A DNA stretch of 64,000 nt, taken from the NCBI GenBank assembly GCA_037176705.1, contig CM073898.1, forward strand, positions 42,385,488-42,449,487, written 5' to 3'. Below the pieces are notes generated by a model. It worked only from the letters and a program-made list of their open reading frames with translations, was not told the DNA's origin and made no database searches. Both the position numbers and the translations under genes were made by a program. Positions 1 through 11,309 of the stretch are shown here, in pieces. This DNA is from Molossus alvarezi. Taxonomy: Eukaryota; Chordata; Mammalia; Chiroptera; Molossidae. Every line of letters starts with the position of its first letter. Positions within the stretch are counted from its first letter, which is position 1.

Positions 1-84
1 AACATACTCAGTGACTCCAAAGAGTGAGGGAATGAGGAGAGTCGCAAGGATGAGGTTAGACACAAAACAGAAAAAGATCATGTA

Positions 85-328
85 AATCTTCTAGGCAGGC
101 TGGCCACTGTGGCTCAGTGGATTGAGCACTGTCCCATGGACTGAGAGCTCCCGGCTCAATTCACCGTCAGGGCACATGCCCAGGTTGCAGGCTTGATTCC
201 CAGTAGGGGGTGTGCAAGAAGCAACCAATCCATCTCTCTCTCTTATCGATGTTACTCTCTCTCTCTCCATTCCTCTCTTTCTAAAAAGCAATAGAAACAT
301 TTAAAAATAATAATAAACCTCCTAGGCA
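85..328 (+). mobile_element. VES-type tRNA-derived SINE (form with AATCAATAAA-like tail) with TSD
   Basis: The SINE body is about 98-315. Its tRNA-like head has an A-box-like TGGCTCAGTGG, followed by the diagnostic CAGGGCACATGCCC block, a TC-rich tract and an A-rich 3' end. Flanking copies AATCTTCTAGGCA (85-97) and AACCTCCTAGGCA (316-328) match at 11 of 13 positions and look like the target-site duplication. It is non-autonomous, and mobilisation by L1 is the known mechanism for this family. Confidence 0.85.
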
Positions 329-597
329 CGGCAGAGGGTTTGTTTTTTGTTGTAAGTCCAAGAAAAACTCAAAAGATCTACAGATAGTACTTAATAGCTG
401 AGTAGTACAGGTTGCAATATTTTCTCTAGTTAATTAATTTACTTATCTACCACACCTTGAATGCACAGACATAACCTCCATGTAGCTGAGTACTTTAAAT
501 GTATTTTGAGGTAGGAGCAATATTTTTGAATAGTGTATATTTTTAAACAGGTAATAATAATATGAGCATTGAAGAGTGTATTGGAAAAGTAGCAACC
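319..597. other. No recognised feature
   Basis: AT-rich DNA between a SINE and a MIR. No repeat signature or credible reading frame was seen. Confidence 0.5.
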
Positions 598-995
598 ATA
601 ACTATTTACTGGGCACTTACCAAGGGCTACACCATATGCAGTATGATTGAAATGTATTACCTTATCTTTTTTTTTAATCCTCACCCGAGGATATTTTTTC
701 ATTTATCTTCAGATAGAATGGGAGGGAGGGAGGAAGGGAGAGAGAAAGAGAGAGAAACCTCGATGTGAGAGAGACACATCAATTGGTTACCTCCCAAAAA
801 CCTCAACCAGGGCTGCAACAGAGCTATGTGCCTTTGACCGGAATCAAACTAGAGACTCTTTGGTCCATGGGATGATGCTCTAACCACTGAGCAAAACCAG
901 CCAGGGCTGTATTATTTTATTTAATCCTCACAATAAAGCAATGAGTTCAGGAATACTATTTAAAGAGGAGGAAAATGAAATATAGAAAAGTTCTC
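598..995 (+). repeat. MIR SINE, split by a later VES insertion
   Basis: The left part (about 598-665) reads like the MIR core: TTTACTGGGCACTTACCAAG, then TGTATTACCTTAT. The right part (about 908-995) resumes with the MIR block TTTAATCCTCACAATAAAGC and a decayed GAGGAGGAAAATGAAATATAG. The VES at 666-907 lies between them. The match to the MIR consensus is from memory, and the outer ends are approximate. Confidence 0.75.
653..920 (-). mobile_element. VES SINE inserted in a MIR
   Basis: The body is 666-907, read on the minus strand. It starts at a T-run (the SINE tail), then AATCCTCACCCGAGGATATT, a GA-rich tract, and ends in the complement of the GCCCTGGCTGGTTTTGCTC head. TSD copies are TGTATTACCTTAT (653-665) and TGTATTATTTTAT (908-920), matching at 11 of 13. 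The duplication consists of MIR sequence, so the VES is younger than the MIR. Confidence 0.88.
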
Positions 996-1667
996 ATTGA
1001 ATATGCCTCCATGGTTCATTGCAATGACACTTTTGACTAATGACATTGCTGTACCTTGAAGTGGAAAACATAATTTAGTATAATTTTAGAAGGGAACTAC
1101 TGTGTCATAATTTTGCCCCCAAAAATTAACCAGTCATTTTTACCAACTCTACACATTAAGCTGCAGAAGAGAAAGCCAGGGCACTACTTGCATCTTTTTT
1201 ATTAGTTAGGTCTTGGAAAAATCTCTCAATAATTCTGGGCTTCCATTTAGAGGAATTTGACTTAAATGTGTCCAGTAAAATGCAGGTCATCCAGTTCAAC
1301 GTAAATTTCAGGAAAGCAATAAAGAATATGAATTATAATATAAATTATGTACTACACAACATTTAACATTGTCTGTCCTACACAAACATGGTGTCCTGAC
1401 TTTTATTTGCTAGTATCTGGCAAGTGTGGTTTGACTAGACCAAATGGTTACAGCTAGCCCAGCAGAGCATGTTGATCAATGATAACATTCTCAAGTCTGG
1501 TAAAATGAGGAAAAAAAGGGCACTAAACTTAGTTATTCACATTGCTAAATTGTTCATTTTAAAGGATTATTTTCTTTTTACAGTGTTGTCTTTATGCAAT
1601 TAAACTATCTTTATGAAATAATAATATAAGCTTGTGTCGCTGCTATTTTAATTTTTAGATTTTCTTA
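996..1667. other. Unannotated AT-rich intergenic stretch
   Basis: No repeat family, RNA gene or credible coding frame was recognised here. Confidence 0.5.
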
Positions 1668-1861
1668 GCAAAATTATATTTTAACTTTTTATTGATGCAT
1701 AATTTATATACAGTGAAATGAACAGGAATTAAGTTTTATAGCTCAATAAGTATTTTTCAATATATATACCCAATTTCTAACACACAGAGTAGTTATTGTT
1801 GTGTCCCTTCTCCAGTTCTCACCCTCTTCTCAAAAGGACAGCCACCATTCTATTTTTTTTT
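1668..1861 (-). repeat. Old L1M 3' end (left piece of a split copy)
   Basis: The stretch from TTTTTATTGATGCATAATTT on to the TTCTCCAGTTCTCACCC region reads like the reverse complement of an ancient L1M 3' UTR (the TTTATTGAGATATAATTCAC type). It breaks at 1861 where a younger L1 was inserted, and continues at 3634. Confidence 0.7.
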
Positions 1862-1877
1862 AATATTCACCATAAAA

Positions 1878-3336
1878 CTACAGGACATTTAAAAAAGACA
1901 TACAGGAGAATATAAAAAAGTGGAAGCACATACCTTGTTCATGGATCAGAAGAATTAACATCATTAAAATGCCCATACTACCCAATGCAATCCTCATCAA
2001 AATACCAATGACATACTTCACAGAACTAGAACAAATACTTTAAAAGTTCATATGGAAACAAAAAAGACATCAAATAGCCACAGCTATCTTGAAAAAGAAG
2101 AACAAAGTCAGAGGGATCACATTACCAGATTTCAGGTTATACTACAAACCCACTGTAATCAAAACAGCCTGGTACTGGCACAAGAACAGGCAGATAGATC
2201 AATGGAACAGAATAGAGAACCCAGAAATGGACCCAAGACAGTATGCTCAATTAATATTTGACGAAGGTGGCAAGAGCATACAGTGGAGTAAAGACAGCCT
2301 CTTTAATAAATGGTGTTGGGAAAATTATCTACAAGCAAAAAAATAAAACTAGACTATCAACTTACACCATACACAATAATAAACTCAAAATGGATAAAAG
2401 ACTTACATGTGACTCATGAATGCATAAAAATCCTAGAAGAAAATGTAGGCAGCAAAATTTCAGACATCATACGCAGCACAATTTTTACTGATACATCACC
2501 TAAGGCAACAGAAACAAAGGAGAAAATGAACACATGGGACTACATCAAACTCAAAAGCTTCTGCACAGCGAAAGATACAATCATCAAAACAGAAAGGCTA
2601 CCCACTGTATGGGAGAGCATAATTGCCAATGATATATCAGATAAGGGGTTAATTTCCAATATATATAGAGTGCTCATACAACTCCACAAAAGGAAGACAA
2701 CCCAATTTAAAATGGGCAGAGGAGCTGAATAGACACCTCTCCAAACAGGACATACAAATGGCTAAGAGACATATGAAGAAATGCTCAACATCACTAACCA
2801 TCAGAGAAATGCAAAGGAAAACAACAATGAGGTATCACCTCACACCTGTCAGAATGGCTGCCATCAACAAATCATCAAACAACAAGTGTTGGCAAGGGTG
2901 AAGAGAAAAGGGGAATCTAGTACACTGCTGGTGGGAATGCAGACTGGTGCAGCCACTATGGAAAACAATATGGTGTTACCTTAAAAAATTAAAAACTGAA
3001 CTGCCATTTGACCCAGTGATCCCACTCCTAGGAATATACCCTAAGAAGCCTGAAACACCAATCAGAAAGAATACATGTACCCCTATCTTCAAAGCAGCAC
3101 TATTTACAATAGCTAAGATCTGGAAACAACCCAAGTGTCCATCAGTAGACAAATGAATAGAAAAGCTGTGGTACATGTACATAATAGAATACTATGCAGC
3201 TGAAAGAAAGATCTCTTATCCTTTGAGACTACATGGAGGGACCTGGAAAGTATTATCCTAAGGGAAACAAGCCAAACAGAGAAAGACAAGTATCATATGA
3301 TCTCACTTATTTGTGGAATATAATGAACATAACAGT
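1878..3336 (+). pseudogene. L1 ORF2 C-terminal fragment, broken
   Basis: This is the C-terminal part of the L1 ORF2 protein (endonuclease/reverse transcriptase), lying beyond the catalytic core. Pieces are readable in different frames: [21 protein letters not shown] near 2110, [20 protein letters not shown] near 2440, and [20 protein letters not shown] near 3010. Frame changes and stops separate them, for example near 2340 and 2730. The start is a 5' truncation, so no initiator or promoter is present. It is not functional. Confidence 0.85.
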
Positions 3337-3448
3337 TGAGGAATGGGGTAGTCCCAGAGATGTGGAAGTGGGATACAGACTGACAATCCCCAGAAGAGGG
3401 GGTGGTGGGGGAGAGATAAACCACAGAACTTATATGCATGTATGCATG

Positions 3449-3452
<4 letters not shown>

Positions 3453-3502
<50 letters not shown>
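3453..3502. repeat. (AT)n microsatellite, about 50 bp
   Basis: An uninterrupted AT dinucleotide run inside the tail region of the L1 insertion, beginning exactly where other copies continue into AGTGGACATGG. Confidence 0.97.
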
Positions 3503-3504
<2 letters not shown>

Positions 3505-3633
3505 TATAGTATATAATGATAAAATATATTGTAAAAAGAAAATTCTTATAATGTAAACAGATTTAAATTTATTAAAATGAAAAACTACCAGATTCTAAGA
3601 AGTAAAATAAAATAAAATAAAATATTCACCATA

Positions 3634-5735
3634 CATTATTTTGTCTGTTCTAGTCATATTAGTAGAGATTTATAATAAATACTTTATCTTGCCTATTTCA
3701 CTCAGTACTATAATGTTTCTAAGATTCTTCAATGTTGTGGCATGGTTCATAGTTTTGCCTTGTAATGTTTAGTAGTCTTCCACTGTATGGATACACAACA
3801 GTTTATGCATCTCTTCATCTGTTACCGGAGATCTTCATCACTTCCAGTTTGGGGCTATTAAGAGTAAAGCTGCTCTCAATATTAACCTATAAATCTTTAT
3901 GTAGACATGTTTTCATTTCTCTTTGGTAGATATGCAGAAGTAGAATTTCTGGGTCATATGGTATGTGTGTACATAGGATGATAAGAAACAAGTTTTTTCC
4001 AAAGCGTCTGTACCATCTTGTATTCACAGCAGTAGTGTGTGAAAGTTCCATTTGTAGCACATCCTTGCCAACACTTGGTATTGTCAATCTTTGAAATTTT
4101 TACCAGCCTGGTGAATGTAAAATAGCAGTTCACTATGGCTTAAATTATTATTTCCTTAGTGATTAATGATACTGCCGTCTTTTCATGTGTTTTTTTGCCA
4201 TAAAAATCATCTTTTGTGAATTGTCAAATATTTTATTTCTACTACCATTAGCTGCAGCTCAGAAATTTTAATGTTATGTTTTATCATTCATTTAACATTA
4301 TTTTCTCTTTTTGTTTTCTTTGATTAATGAGCTATTTAAAATTGTGTTATTAATTTTCAAGCATTTGGGCTTTTCCAGGTGTTTTTGGTTATCGATTAGT
4401 AATTTAGTTCTGTTTTGTTTAAAGAACATGCTCTGTTGATTTTAATTCTTTAATATTTATTGAGACTTATTTTATTGTCCAGTAAGTGCTCTCTATAATT
4501 GAATAGTACACTTAAAAATATTGCTTATTTTGCTGTTGTTATATGGAGTGTTCTGTAAATGTCAATCAGGTTAATCTGGTTGATATAGTTTCTCAGACCC
4601 TATATATCCTTAATGATTTTTGTCTACTTCTTCACATCTATGCATTTATATTATTATTATTGCATACAGATTATCTCTGTGCTTTGGTTTTGATACTATC
4701 ACAATAGTTTTAAGTTTATCAATCTATTCTTTAACAATATGAAATTTGCTTTTAAGCCAAGCTAGTAAGTTTTACATTTCATATATCATATTTTTCATCT
4801 CTATAATTTCCATTTGGTTATTTTCTTATTTTTTATTATTTTTATCATTATACTTGTTTGGCTTTATATTTTTAAAAATATTAGTTCTGCTCTTTTAAAG
4901 CCCAAGAGTACTAATTTTATCCACTCAGTAATTTCTGTCTTATTTTATTGACTGAGTTTTTTTCCTGAAAATGGATCACATGTCCCATTCTTCATACATT
5001 TAGTAATATTTTTAGTAGAAGGATGTTGAGATATTGTTGGGAACCTAGATTTTGCTTACTTCCTTTAAAGAGTTTTTAGCTTTGTTCTGGGAGGCATCTG
5101 ATTTCTGACAGATCAGTTTGATAATTTCAAGGTTTTTAAAATTTTTAGAATAGATTTTAAATTTTCCTACTCTTAATCTATAGCCTTTCTAATGGCTCGA
5201 ATGAACACTTGGGGTGTAGAGCAATGTCTCTTCTCTCTGAGTGATCAAAATCCCTACCACTGAGTAATCTGTGGATTTTCTATGTGACCCACAGCTCCCC
5301 AGAAGCCATTCTCCACTAGCTCTTGTGGAGTTTCTCCCTGTGCAAATATAATGTAGTGTAATCTTAAGCCAAAGATTTCAAAGAATCTCTATGCAAATTT
5401 ATGGTGATCCTTCTTTGCTCAACTCCTCCCTCTCTGTAACCCTGGCCAGCAAAATTCTTGCTGCCTCCAATTATGATCTCTGTCTCCATAGCTGCGTGCT
5501 CTGCTTGAGACAGCCCTCCCTGTACCTTGATTGGGGAAGTACTTCCAGGCAGAAAGGTGGAGTAATTATAGGGTTCACCTCATATGCTTCTCTCTTCTCA
5601 TGGATCAAAGCTTTGTGCTGCCTATTGTTCAAAGTCTGAAAACATTTGTTTCAATCATTTTATTCAGTTTTACAACTTTTATGTCAAGGGGGTGGGTCCA
5701 GTACCAGTTATCATTGCCAGAAGTAGAGGTCTTCA
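3634..5735 (-). repeat. Old L1M-type LINE, reverse orientation (right piece)
   Basis: This continues the copy cut by the L1 at 1875-3620. On the plus strand it reads as reversed L1: a target region around TTTCACTCAGTACTATAATG, the ORF2 3' part (CATCCTTGCCAACACTTGGTA), then RT-region sequence (GTGTTCTGTAAATGTCAATC). It ends in the L1M/HAL1-type 5' region (TTCCATTTGGTT, the TCCTTTAAAGAG block, and GTGGGTCCAGTACCAGTTAT near 5690). The jump near 4220 suggests an internal deletion. No reading frame survives. Confidence 0.7.
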
Positions 5736-6370
5736 TTCCTTTTAACATGAAGTATTTTTAAAGTCTGGGAACACACAAATTTCCTGATCCCTGAATGAAA
5801 TGTTATGTCATTAAAATATATGACAAACATGTTGAACATCTTCTTTGTATAGGGAATCAAAGGCACTTCACTAACATAGGACCCCTATCTGCAAGAAGCT
5901 TCCAGTCTAGTAGGAGATGGGGAAATAGAAACTATTATGATATGGTCTGAAATACTCCATATTATCAAAATGTAGTAAAAGTATTTGATATTATGGATAT
6001 TTTTGGACAAAGTAAGTATTACAAACTTATGATTTTATCCCCAATTGGCTGCAAGAAATGCAACCTTCCTTAGCAGGCCAAGGATGTGTGGTCTCACATT
6101 TAGTTTTTCCCTTGCAATCCAATTTAATGGCTAGCAATAAAAATTATTTTCATTTTTCTCATTTGAAAAACCAATTGTGAAGAAGTTTTACTTTAGTATA
6201 AGGCAGAACATAAACTAGAACCAGGTGAACCTCAATTTTCTATTATTTTGATGGCACCCTTTTATATGCCTACATGTTCTCATAAAGGGTTACTCCCAGG
6301 GAACTCAGTTCTCCAGGCATTTCTGAGTATGACAAAGCCAAAGGTGGGACAGGCTAAATGTTTTTTTTTA
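5736..6370. other. Spacer between two old L1 copies
   Basis: No recognised repeat or gene. It is moderately AT-rich unique-looking DNA. Confidence 0.45.
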
Positions 6371-6834
6371 AATAATAGTTTTATTGAGAAACAATTGATA
6401 TGTTATAACATTACCCTTTTAAAATATACCATTCAATAGGACTTTCATAATTCACAGAATTGTGCAATTATCACTACTATTTAGTGCTAGAATATTTTTA
6501 TGACAGCTCCCCCCAAAATACCCTGTGTCCATTAGCCCTCACTCTACATTTCCCCTTCCTGCCAGACCCTGGCAACCACTAATCCACTTTATGTGTGTTT
6601 GGATTTGTCTCATCTGTCTATTTTATATAAATAAAATCTTGTAATATATGATTGTTTGTGACTAGATTTTTTTTCATTTATCATGTTTTCGAAGTTTATC
6701 CATGTAGTTATATGCACCAATACTTTATTTCTTTTTATTATAGAGTAATATTCCGTTGAATGGATATACCACATTGTTTCAATTCATTTAGCAATTGATG
6801 GAAAGTTGAATTGTTTCCATGTTTTGTCTATTAA

Positions 6835-7062
6835 AAGTAATGGTTCAGAGACATGGATGCATGGAACAGACTGGCAGATCTCAGAGGGGAGGGAGGTGGG
6901 GAGATGGGAAGAGATTAACCAAAGAACTAATATCATAGCCCAAGGACACAGACAATGGTGTGGTAAAACCTGGGCTGGATGGATGAAGAAAGAGGGGAGA
7001 AAATAGGGGGCATCTGTAATAAAGTCAACAATAAAAAATAATCTTAAAAAAGAAGTAATGGT
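6835..7062 (+). mobile_element. Short 5'-truncated L1 3' UTR insertion with 10-bp TSD
   Basis: The insert 6845-7052 (208 bp) begins at TCAGAGACATGGATGCATGG and carries the L1 3' UTR blocks GAACAGACTGGCAGATCTCA and GAGATTAACCAAAGAACTAA. It ends in an A-rich tail (AATAAAAAATAATCTTAAAA). TSD AAGTAATGGT is at 6835-6844 and 7053-7062. It contains no ORF2 sequence. Confidence 0.85.
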
Positions 7063-8483
7063 ACTAAAATCATTCATGTACAAGTTTTTGTGTAGATATA
7101 TATTTTCACTTCTCTTGAATATATATCTAAGTGTAGAATTGCTGGATCATATAATAATTCTCTATTTAATATTTTGAGGAACTTTCAAACTGTTCTCCAA
7201 ATCAGTCACACCATTTTACAATCCTACCGGTGCTGTATAAAAGTTCCAATTACTCCATTTCTTTACCAACATTTTATTGACTATTTAATTTTAATTATCT
7301 TCATGGGTGTGAAGTAGAATCTCATTGTGGTTTTTATTTCAATTTCTCTAATGACTAATGATGTTAATCATCTTTTCATGAATTTATGATCATTCATATA
7401 TCTACTTTAGAGAAATATTAATTCAGCTCTTTTGCCCATTTTTAATTATTTGTCTTTTAATTGTTGAGTTGTAATACCTTATTATATTTGCTATATTCAA
7501 GTCCCTAATCAAATATGTAATTTTCAAATATTTTGTCCCATTTTGTGGATTATATTCATAGTGTTATTTGAAGGACAAAAGTTTTTAATATTTATGAAGT
7601 TCAAATTGTCTATTTTTTATTTTGTCACTCTCAATATTGGTATTATAGCTAAGAAACCATGTTTATCTCAAAGTCACGAAAATGTACTCCTATGTTTTCT
7701 TCTAACAGTTTTATTGATTTGATGCTCAAATTTAGTTTATGATCCATTTTGAATTTATGTTCATATATAGTGTGAGGAAAAGGTCAACTTTAATTGTTTT
7801 TCACATATATATCCAGTGTATCAACACCATTTGTTGAAAAGATTATTCTTTCACTATTGAATTGTCTTGGTACTTTTATTGAAAATAAATAAACTATAGC
7901 ATAAGGGTTTATTTCTCAAATTTCAATTCTACTCCATTGATATGTGTGACTCTATCTTTATGCAAGTACCACACTGTCTTGATTACTATAATTTGTGGTA
8001 AGTTTTGAAATTGGGAAGTGAAAGTCTTCCAACTTTGGTATTTCTAAGATTGTTTTGATTACTCTGTGTCCCTTGCCTTTCCACATGAATTTCAGAATCA
8101 GCTTTGAGGATTTCTGAAAAAAAAAAAAAAGTAACTGGTATTTTTATATGGATTGCATAGCATTTGTCAATCAATTTGAAGAGTATTGTCAGTGTAACAA
8201 TATTAACTCTTCCAATCCATGATTATTAAATGTATTTTCATTTATTTTTATCTTCTTTCATTTCTTTCAGCAATGTTTTATATTTTGGGTATACATCTTG
8301 CATTTCTTTTCTTAAATTTATTCCTAAGTATTTTATTCTTTTTGACACTATCGTGATAGAATTGTTTTGTTTTTTTTTTTTAATTTTACTTCTGGATTTT
8401 TCATTGCAAATTAATGGAAATGCAATTAATTTGATATATATTCTATCTTCTAACCTTGCTGAACTTGCTAATGAGCTCTAGTA

Positions 8484-8520
8484 GGTGTGTGCATGCGTGC
8501 GTGCGTGCGTGTGTGTGTTC
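8484..8520. repeat. GT-rich microsatellite with GC interruptions
   Basis: GTGTGTGCATGCGTGCGTGC-type repeat inside the old L1M copy. Confidence 0.85.
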
Positions 8521-8860
8521 CTTAGGATTTTTCTATATATAAGATTATATTCTGTGTGAATAACAATAGTTTATTTTTTCTTTTCCAATTGGTGGCTCTT
8601 TTTTCCTGATTAATTGCCCTTACTACAACCTGCACTATAGCATAAAATAGACATGATGAAAGAGGACAATTTTGTCTTGTTGCAGGATTTAGGGTAAAGC
8701 ACTCAGTCTTCCAGCATTAGTTCTGTTGTTGGTTATGAGTTTTTCTTAAATGGCCTTTATCACATTAGGGAAGTTACTTCTTATTCCTTGTTTGTTCAGT
8801 GTTTTTATCACTGTTGGATTCTGTCAGATGGTTTTTATGTGTCTATTGAGATGAGCATAC

Positions 8861-9086
8861 AATTTTTTAAAACATTCTTTTTCCTTTATTGATTATAGAG
8901 AGAGAGGAAGTGAGAGGGAGGGAGAGAGAGAAACATCAATGAGAGAGAACATCAATTGGCCATTTTCTCCATGTCTCTCACTGGGAATTGGACCCACAAC
9001 CTGGGCATGTGTCCTGACCGGGAATCTAACCAGTGACCTCCTGGTTCATGGGTCGATGCTCAACCACTGAGCCACACCGGCCTGAC
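8861..9086 (-). mobile_element. VES SINE (AATCAATAAA-tail form) inside old L1M
   Basis: On the plus strand it reads from an A/T-rich tail, through GA-rich DNA, ACATCAATGAGAGAGAACAT and CCTGGGCATGTGTCCTGACC, to CTGAGCCACACCGGCC. That is the complement of a SINE head. A possible short TSD (AGCATA) lies near 8854 and 9089 but is weak. Confidence 0.82.
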
Positions 9087-9217
9087 ATAGCATATGATTA
9101 TAATAATTTGACCAATTTTATATTAGATCAAATTTACATTCCATGGATAAATATCACTTAGCTCTGATATATAATTATGTTTATATGTTGCTCAGTTATG
9201 TTTGCTAATATTTTATT

Positions 9218-9296
9218 GAGAATTTTTGTATCGCCCTGGCCGGTTTGGCTCAGCGGTTAGAGCGTCAGCCTGCGGTACAGAGAGAATTTTTGTATC
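9218..9296 (+). mobile_element. Tail-less, 3'-truncated VES head (49 bp) with perfect 15-bp TSD
   Basis: The insert 9233-9281 is only the first 49 bp of a VES SINE: GCCCTGGCCGGTTTGGCTC, the A box, then GCGTCAGCCTGCGGTACAGA. It has no B box, no TC tract and no A tail. It is nonetheless bounded by an exact duplication GAGAATTTTTGTATC at 9218-9232 and 9282-9296. Internal priming is suggested because full-length VES copies continue with GAGA at this point (CCAGAGAGACCC at 37819), matching the first bases of the TSD. This resembles the tailless tRNA-derived retropseudogenes described in mammals. Confidence 0.88.
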
Positions 9297-9519
9297 TACA
9301 TTTATGTGAAATATTTGTCTGTAGTTTTTATGTGATGTCTTTGTCTGGTTTTGGTATCAAGATAATACTGGCTTAACAAAATGAATTCTATTTTTAAAAA
9401 GTATTTGTGAAGTATTGAAATTAATTCTTCTTTAAATGTTAATATAATTTAACAATGAAACCATTCAGGCCAGAAATTTTATTTGCAGGATTTTTTTAAA
9501 TTACTAATTCAATTTCTAC

Positions 9520-9753
9520 TTATACAAGTTTATTTTTTGAAGTCAGTTTTAGCAGTTTTTTTTTTCTTTTTAGAAATTTGTTAATTTTATCTATGTTATC
9601 TAAAGTGTTGGCATAGAATTTACTTATAATATATTCCAATTCTATAGGGTCACTAGTAATGTCTCCTTTAACTCCTAATTTTAATAATTCAAGACTTCTT
9701 ATTTTCTTGATAAGTCTAGTTAAAGGTTTGTCAGTTTTATTGATCTTCTCCAA
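9520..9753 (-). pseudogene. L1M ORF2 remnant open by chance (77 codons)
   Basis: The minus-strand frame includes INKTDKPLTRLIKKIRSLEL and EYIISKFYANTLDNIDKINK. These resemble the segment of L1 ORF2 just before the RT core (INKIDKPLARL and a YYEQLYANKLDN-like block in the family). It is a decayed fragment inside the old L1M and cannot encode a working enzyme. Confidence 0.75.
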
Positions 9754-11309
9754 GAACCAATTTCTGATTTCATTGATTATTCTCTATTGTTTTTTATTCT
9801 CTGTTTTGTTTATTTCAAGTCTAATAGGTATTACTTCTTTCTGCTTGTTTTTGGTTTATTTACTCTTCTTTGTATACATAAGGTGAAATTATTAATTTGA
9901 AATCTATCTTTGTTTTTAATATAGGTATTTTACTGCTATAAGTATTCCTCTAAGCACTGCATTAGCTGTATATCATATATTTTTGTTTGTTGTGTTTTCA
10001 TTTTCATTAATCTAATGTACATTCTAATTTACTTTTATATTTCTTCTTTGACCCATTGGTTATTTAGAAGAATGTTTAATTTCTACATAATTGTGTATTC
10101 CTCAAATTTTGCTCTGTTGTGGATTTCTAAGTTCAATATCATGAGAGAATATACTTTGTATGATTCTAGTCCCTTTAAGTTTATTGTGACTAATTTAATC
10201 ACTTATCCATACAGTCTGCCCTGGGAAAGTTCCATGTGTACTTGAAAAGAATGTGTATTCTGCTATTGTTGAATGAGGTGTTCTATAAATGTTTATTAGG
10301 TCTATATAATTTATAGTGTTGTTCAAGTATTTTCTACCCTTGTTGATGTTCTGCTTATTTATTCTATTTGTTATTGGAAGTGACATATTAAAGTCTCCAA
10401 TTATTATTATTGTTGATTTGTCTATCTCTTCCTTCTATTCTGTCAGCTTTTATTTTATGTATTTGGGGGTTCTGTTGTTAGATGTATGTCTGTTTATAAT
10501 TGTTATGGGGTCCTGATGAATTGACCTTTTTATCACTGTAAAGTGTCCTTTTTTGTCTCTAGTAAAATTATTTTTCATAAAATATGTTTTGTCTTATAGT
10601 AATATATTAATTTCAGCTCTCTTTTGGCTACAGGTTATACAGTTTATATTTTCCCATCCTTTTACTTTCAACCTATTTATATCTTTAAATATACTGTGTC
10701 TCTTTTAGACAGCATATAGATTATGCTTTTTATCTACTTCTCCATCTCTGCCTTATGATTAAACTGTTAAATTCATTTACATTCAATATAATTACCAATA
10801 AGGTAGAATTTATGCTGCCATTTTGCTGTTTTTTTATATATATCTTGTCTTTTTGTTACTTTATTCCTCTATTACTGCCTTCTTTTTAGTAAATAAACAT
10901 CTTATAGTATAGCATCTTAACTCCCTCTCTGTGTCTTTTACTATATTTAAATTTTGATTTTCTTAGTTGTTGCCTTAAAAATTATTATTAACATTCTAAC
11001 TTAAAGTAATTCATATTAATATCAACTTAGTACCAATAGTATATAAAACTGTTCTCCTATGTAGCTTCATTCTCTCTTCCCTTTCATACTATGTTATAGT
11101 TATATAAATTATATCTTTAATGCAGTTTGATAACCATCCCTTTATGCAGTTCTTTTATATCACATTAGAGAATAAAAAAGTTACAAATAAAATACATTTA
11201 TACTGTCATTCAAATTTATCTATGCAATTACATTTACTGGTGTTTTATTTCTTTGTGTTATCTACCTTAAGGGTCATGAGCTCAATCTTGTATCTCTAGG
11301 TAAGTTATT

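Larger units (their letters stand above)
1862..3633 (+). mobile_element. 5'-truncated young bat L1 with 13-bp perfect TSD
   Basis: The insertion (1875-3620) is flanked by AATATTCACCATA at 1862-1874 and 3621-3633. It starts inside ORF2 and matches the copy at about 18762-20200 closely, block by block. It runs through the ORF2 end and part of the 3' UTR (CCCAGAGATGTGGAAGTGGG). After 3452 the usual G-rich 3' UTR end is missing. It is replaced by an (AT)n run, about 96 bp of unrelated AT-rich sequence and an (AAAAT)n tail. The host DNA is an old minus-strand L1M. Confidence 0.9.
6371..11265 (-). repeat. Long old L1M copy on the minus strand, interrupted by younger insertions
   Basis: From AATAGTTTTATTGAGAAACA (reversed 3' UTR) the plus strand reads backwards through ORF2: CACCATTTGTTGAAAAG near 7830, CCATTCAGGCCAGAAATTTT near 9465, TTTGTCAGTTTTATTGATC near 9730, and GAAAAGAATGTGTATTCTGC near 10245. 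It then reaches the ORF2 5' part and upstream region. It is split by an L1 3' scrap (6845-7052), a VES (8861-9086) and a tail-less VES head (9233-9281). The age follows from heavy decay and from the nested insertions. Confidence 0.8.

Noticed and set aside
3293..3505. Short frames encoding YIYIYI-type repeats across the AT run
   Set aside because: They are translations of the (AT)n microsatellite.
1862..3633. Repeated similar blocks as segmental duplication with 18.8-20.2 kb
   Set aside because: Independent TSDs at each copy show separate L1 insertions, not duplication of the locus.
9233..9281. Possible tRNA gene or tRNA fragment
   Set aside because: The sequence is the VES head. It lacks a T arm and B box and cannot fold as a tRNA, and the TSD shows it is an insertion.
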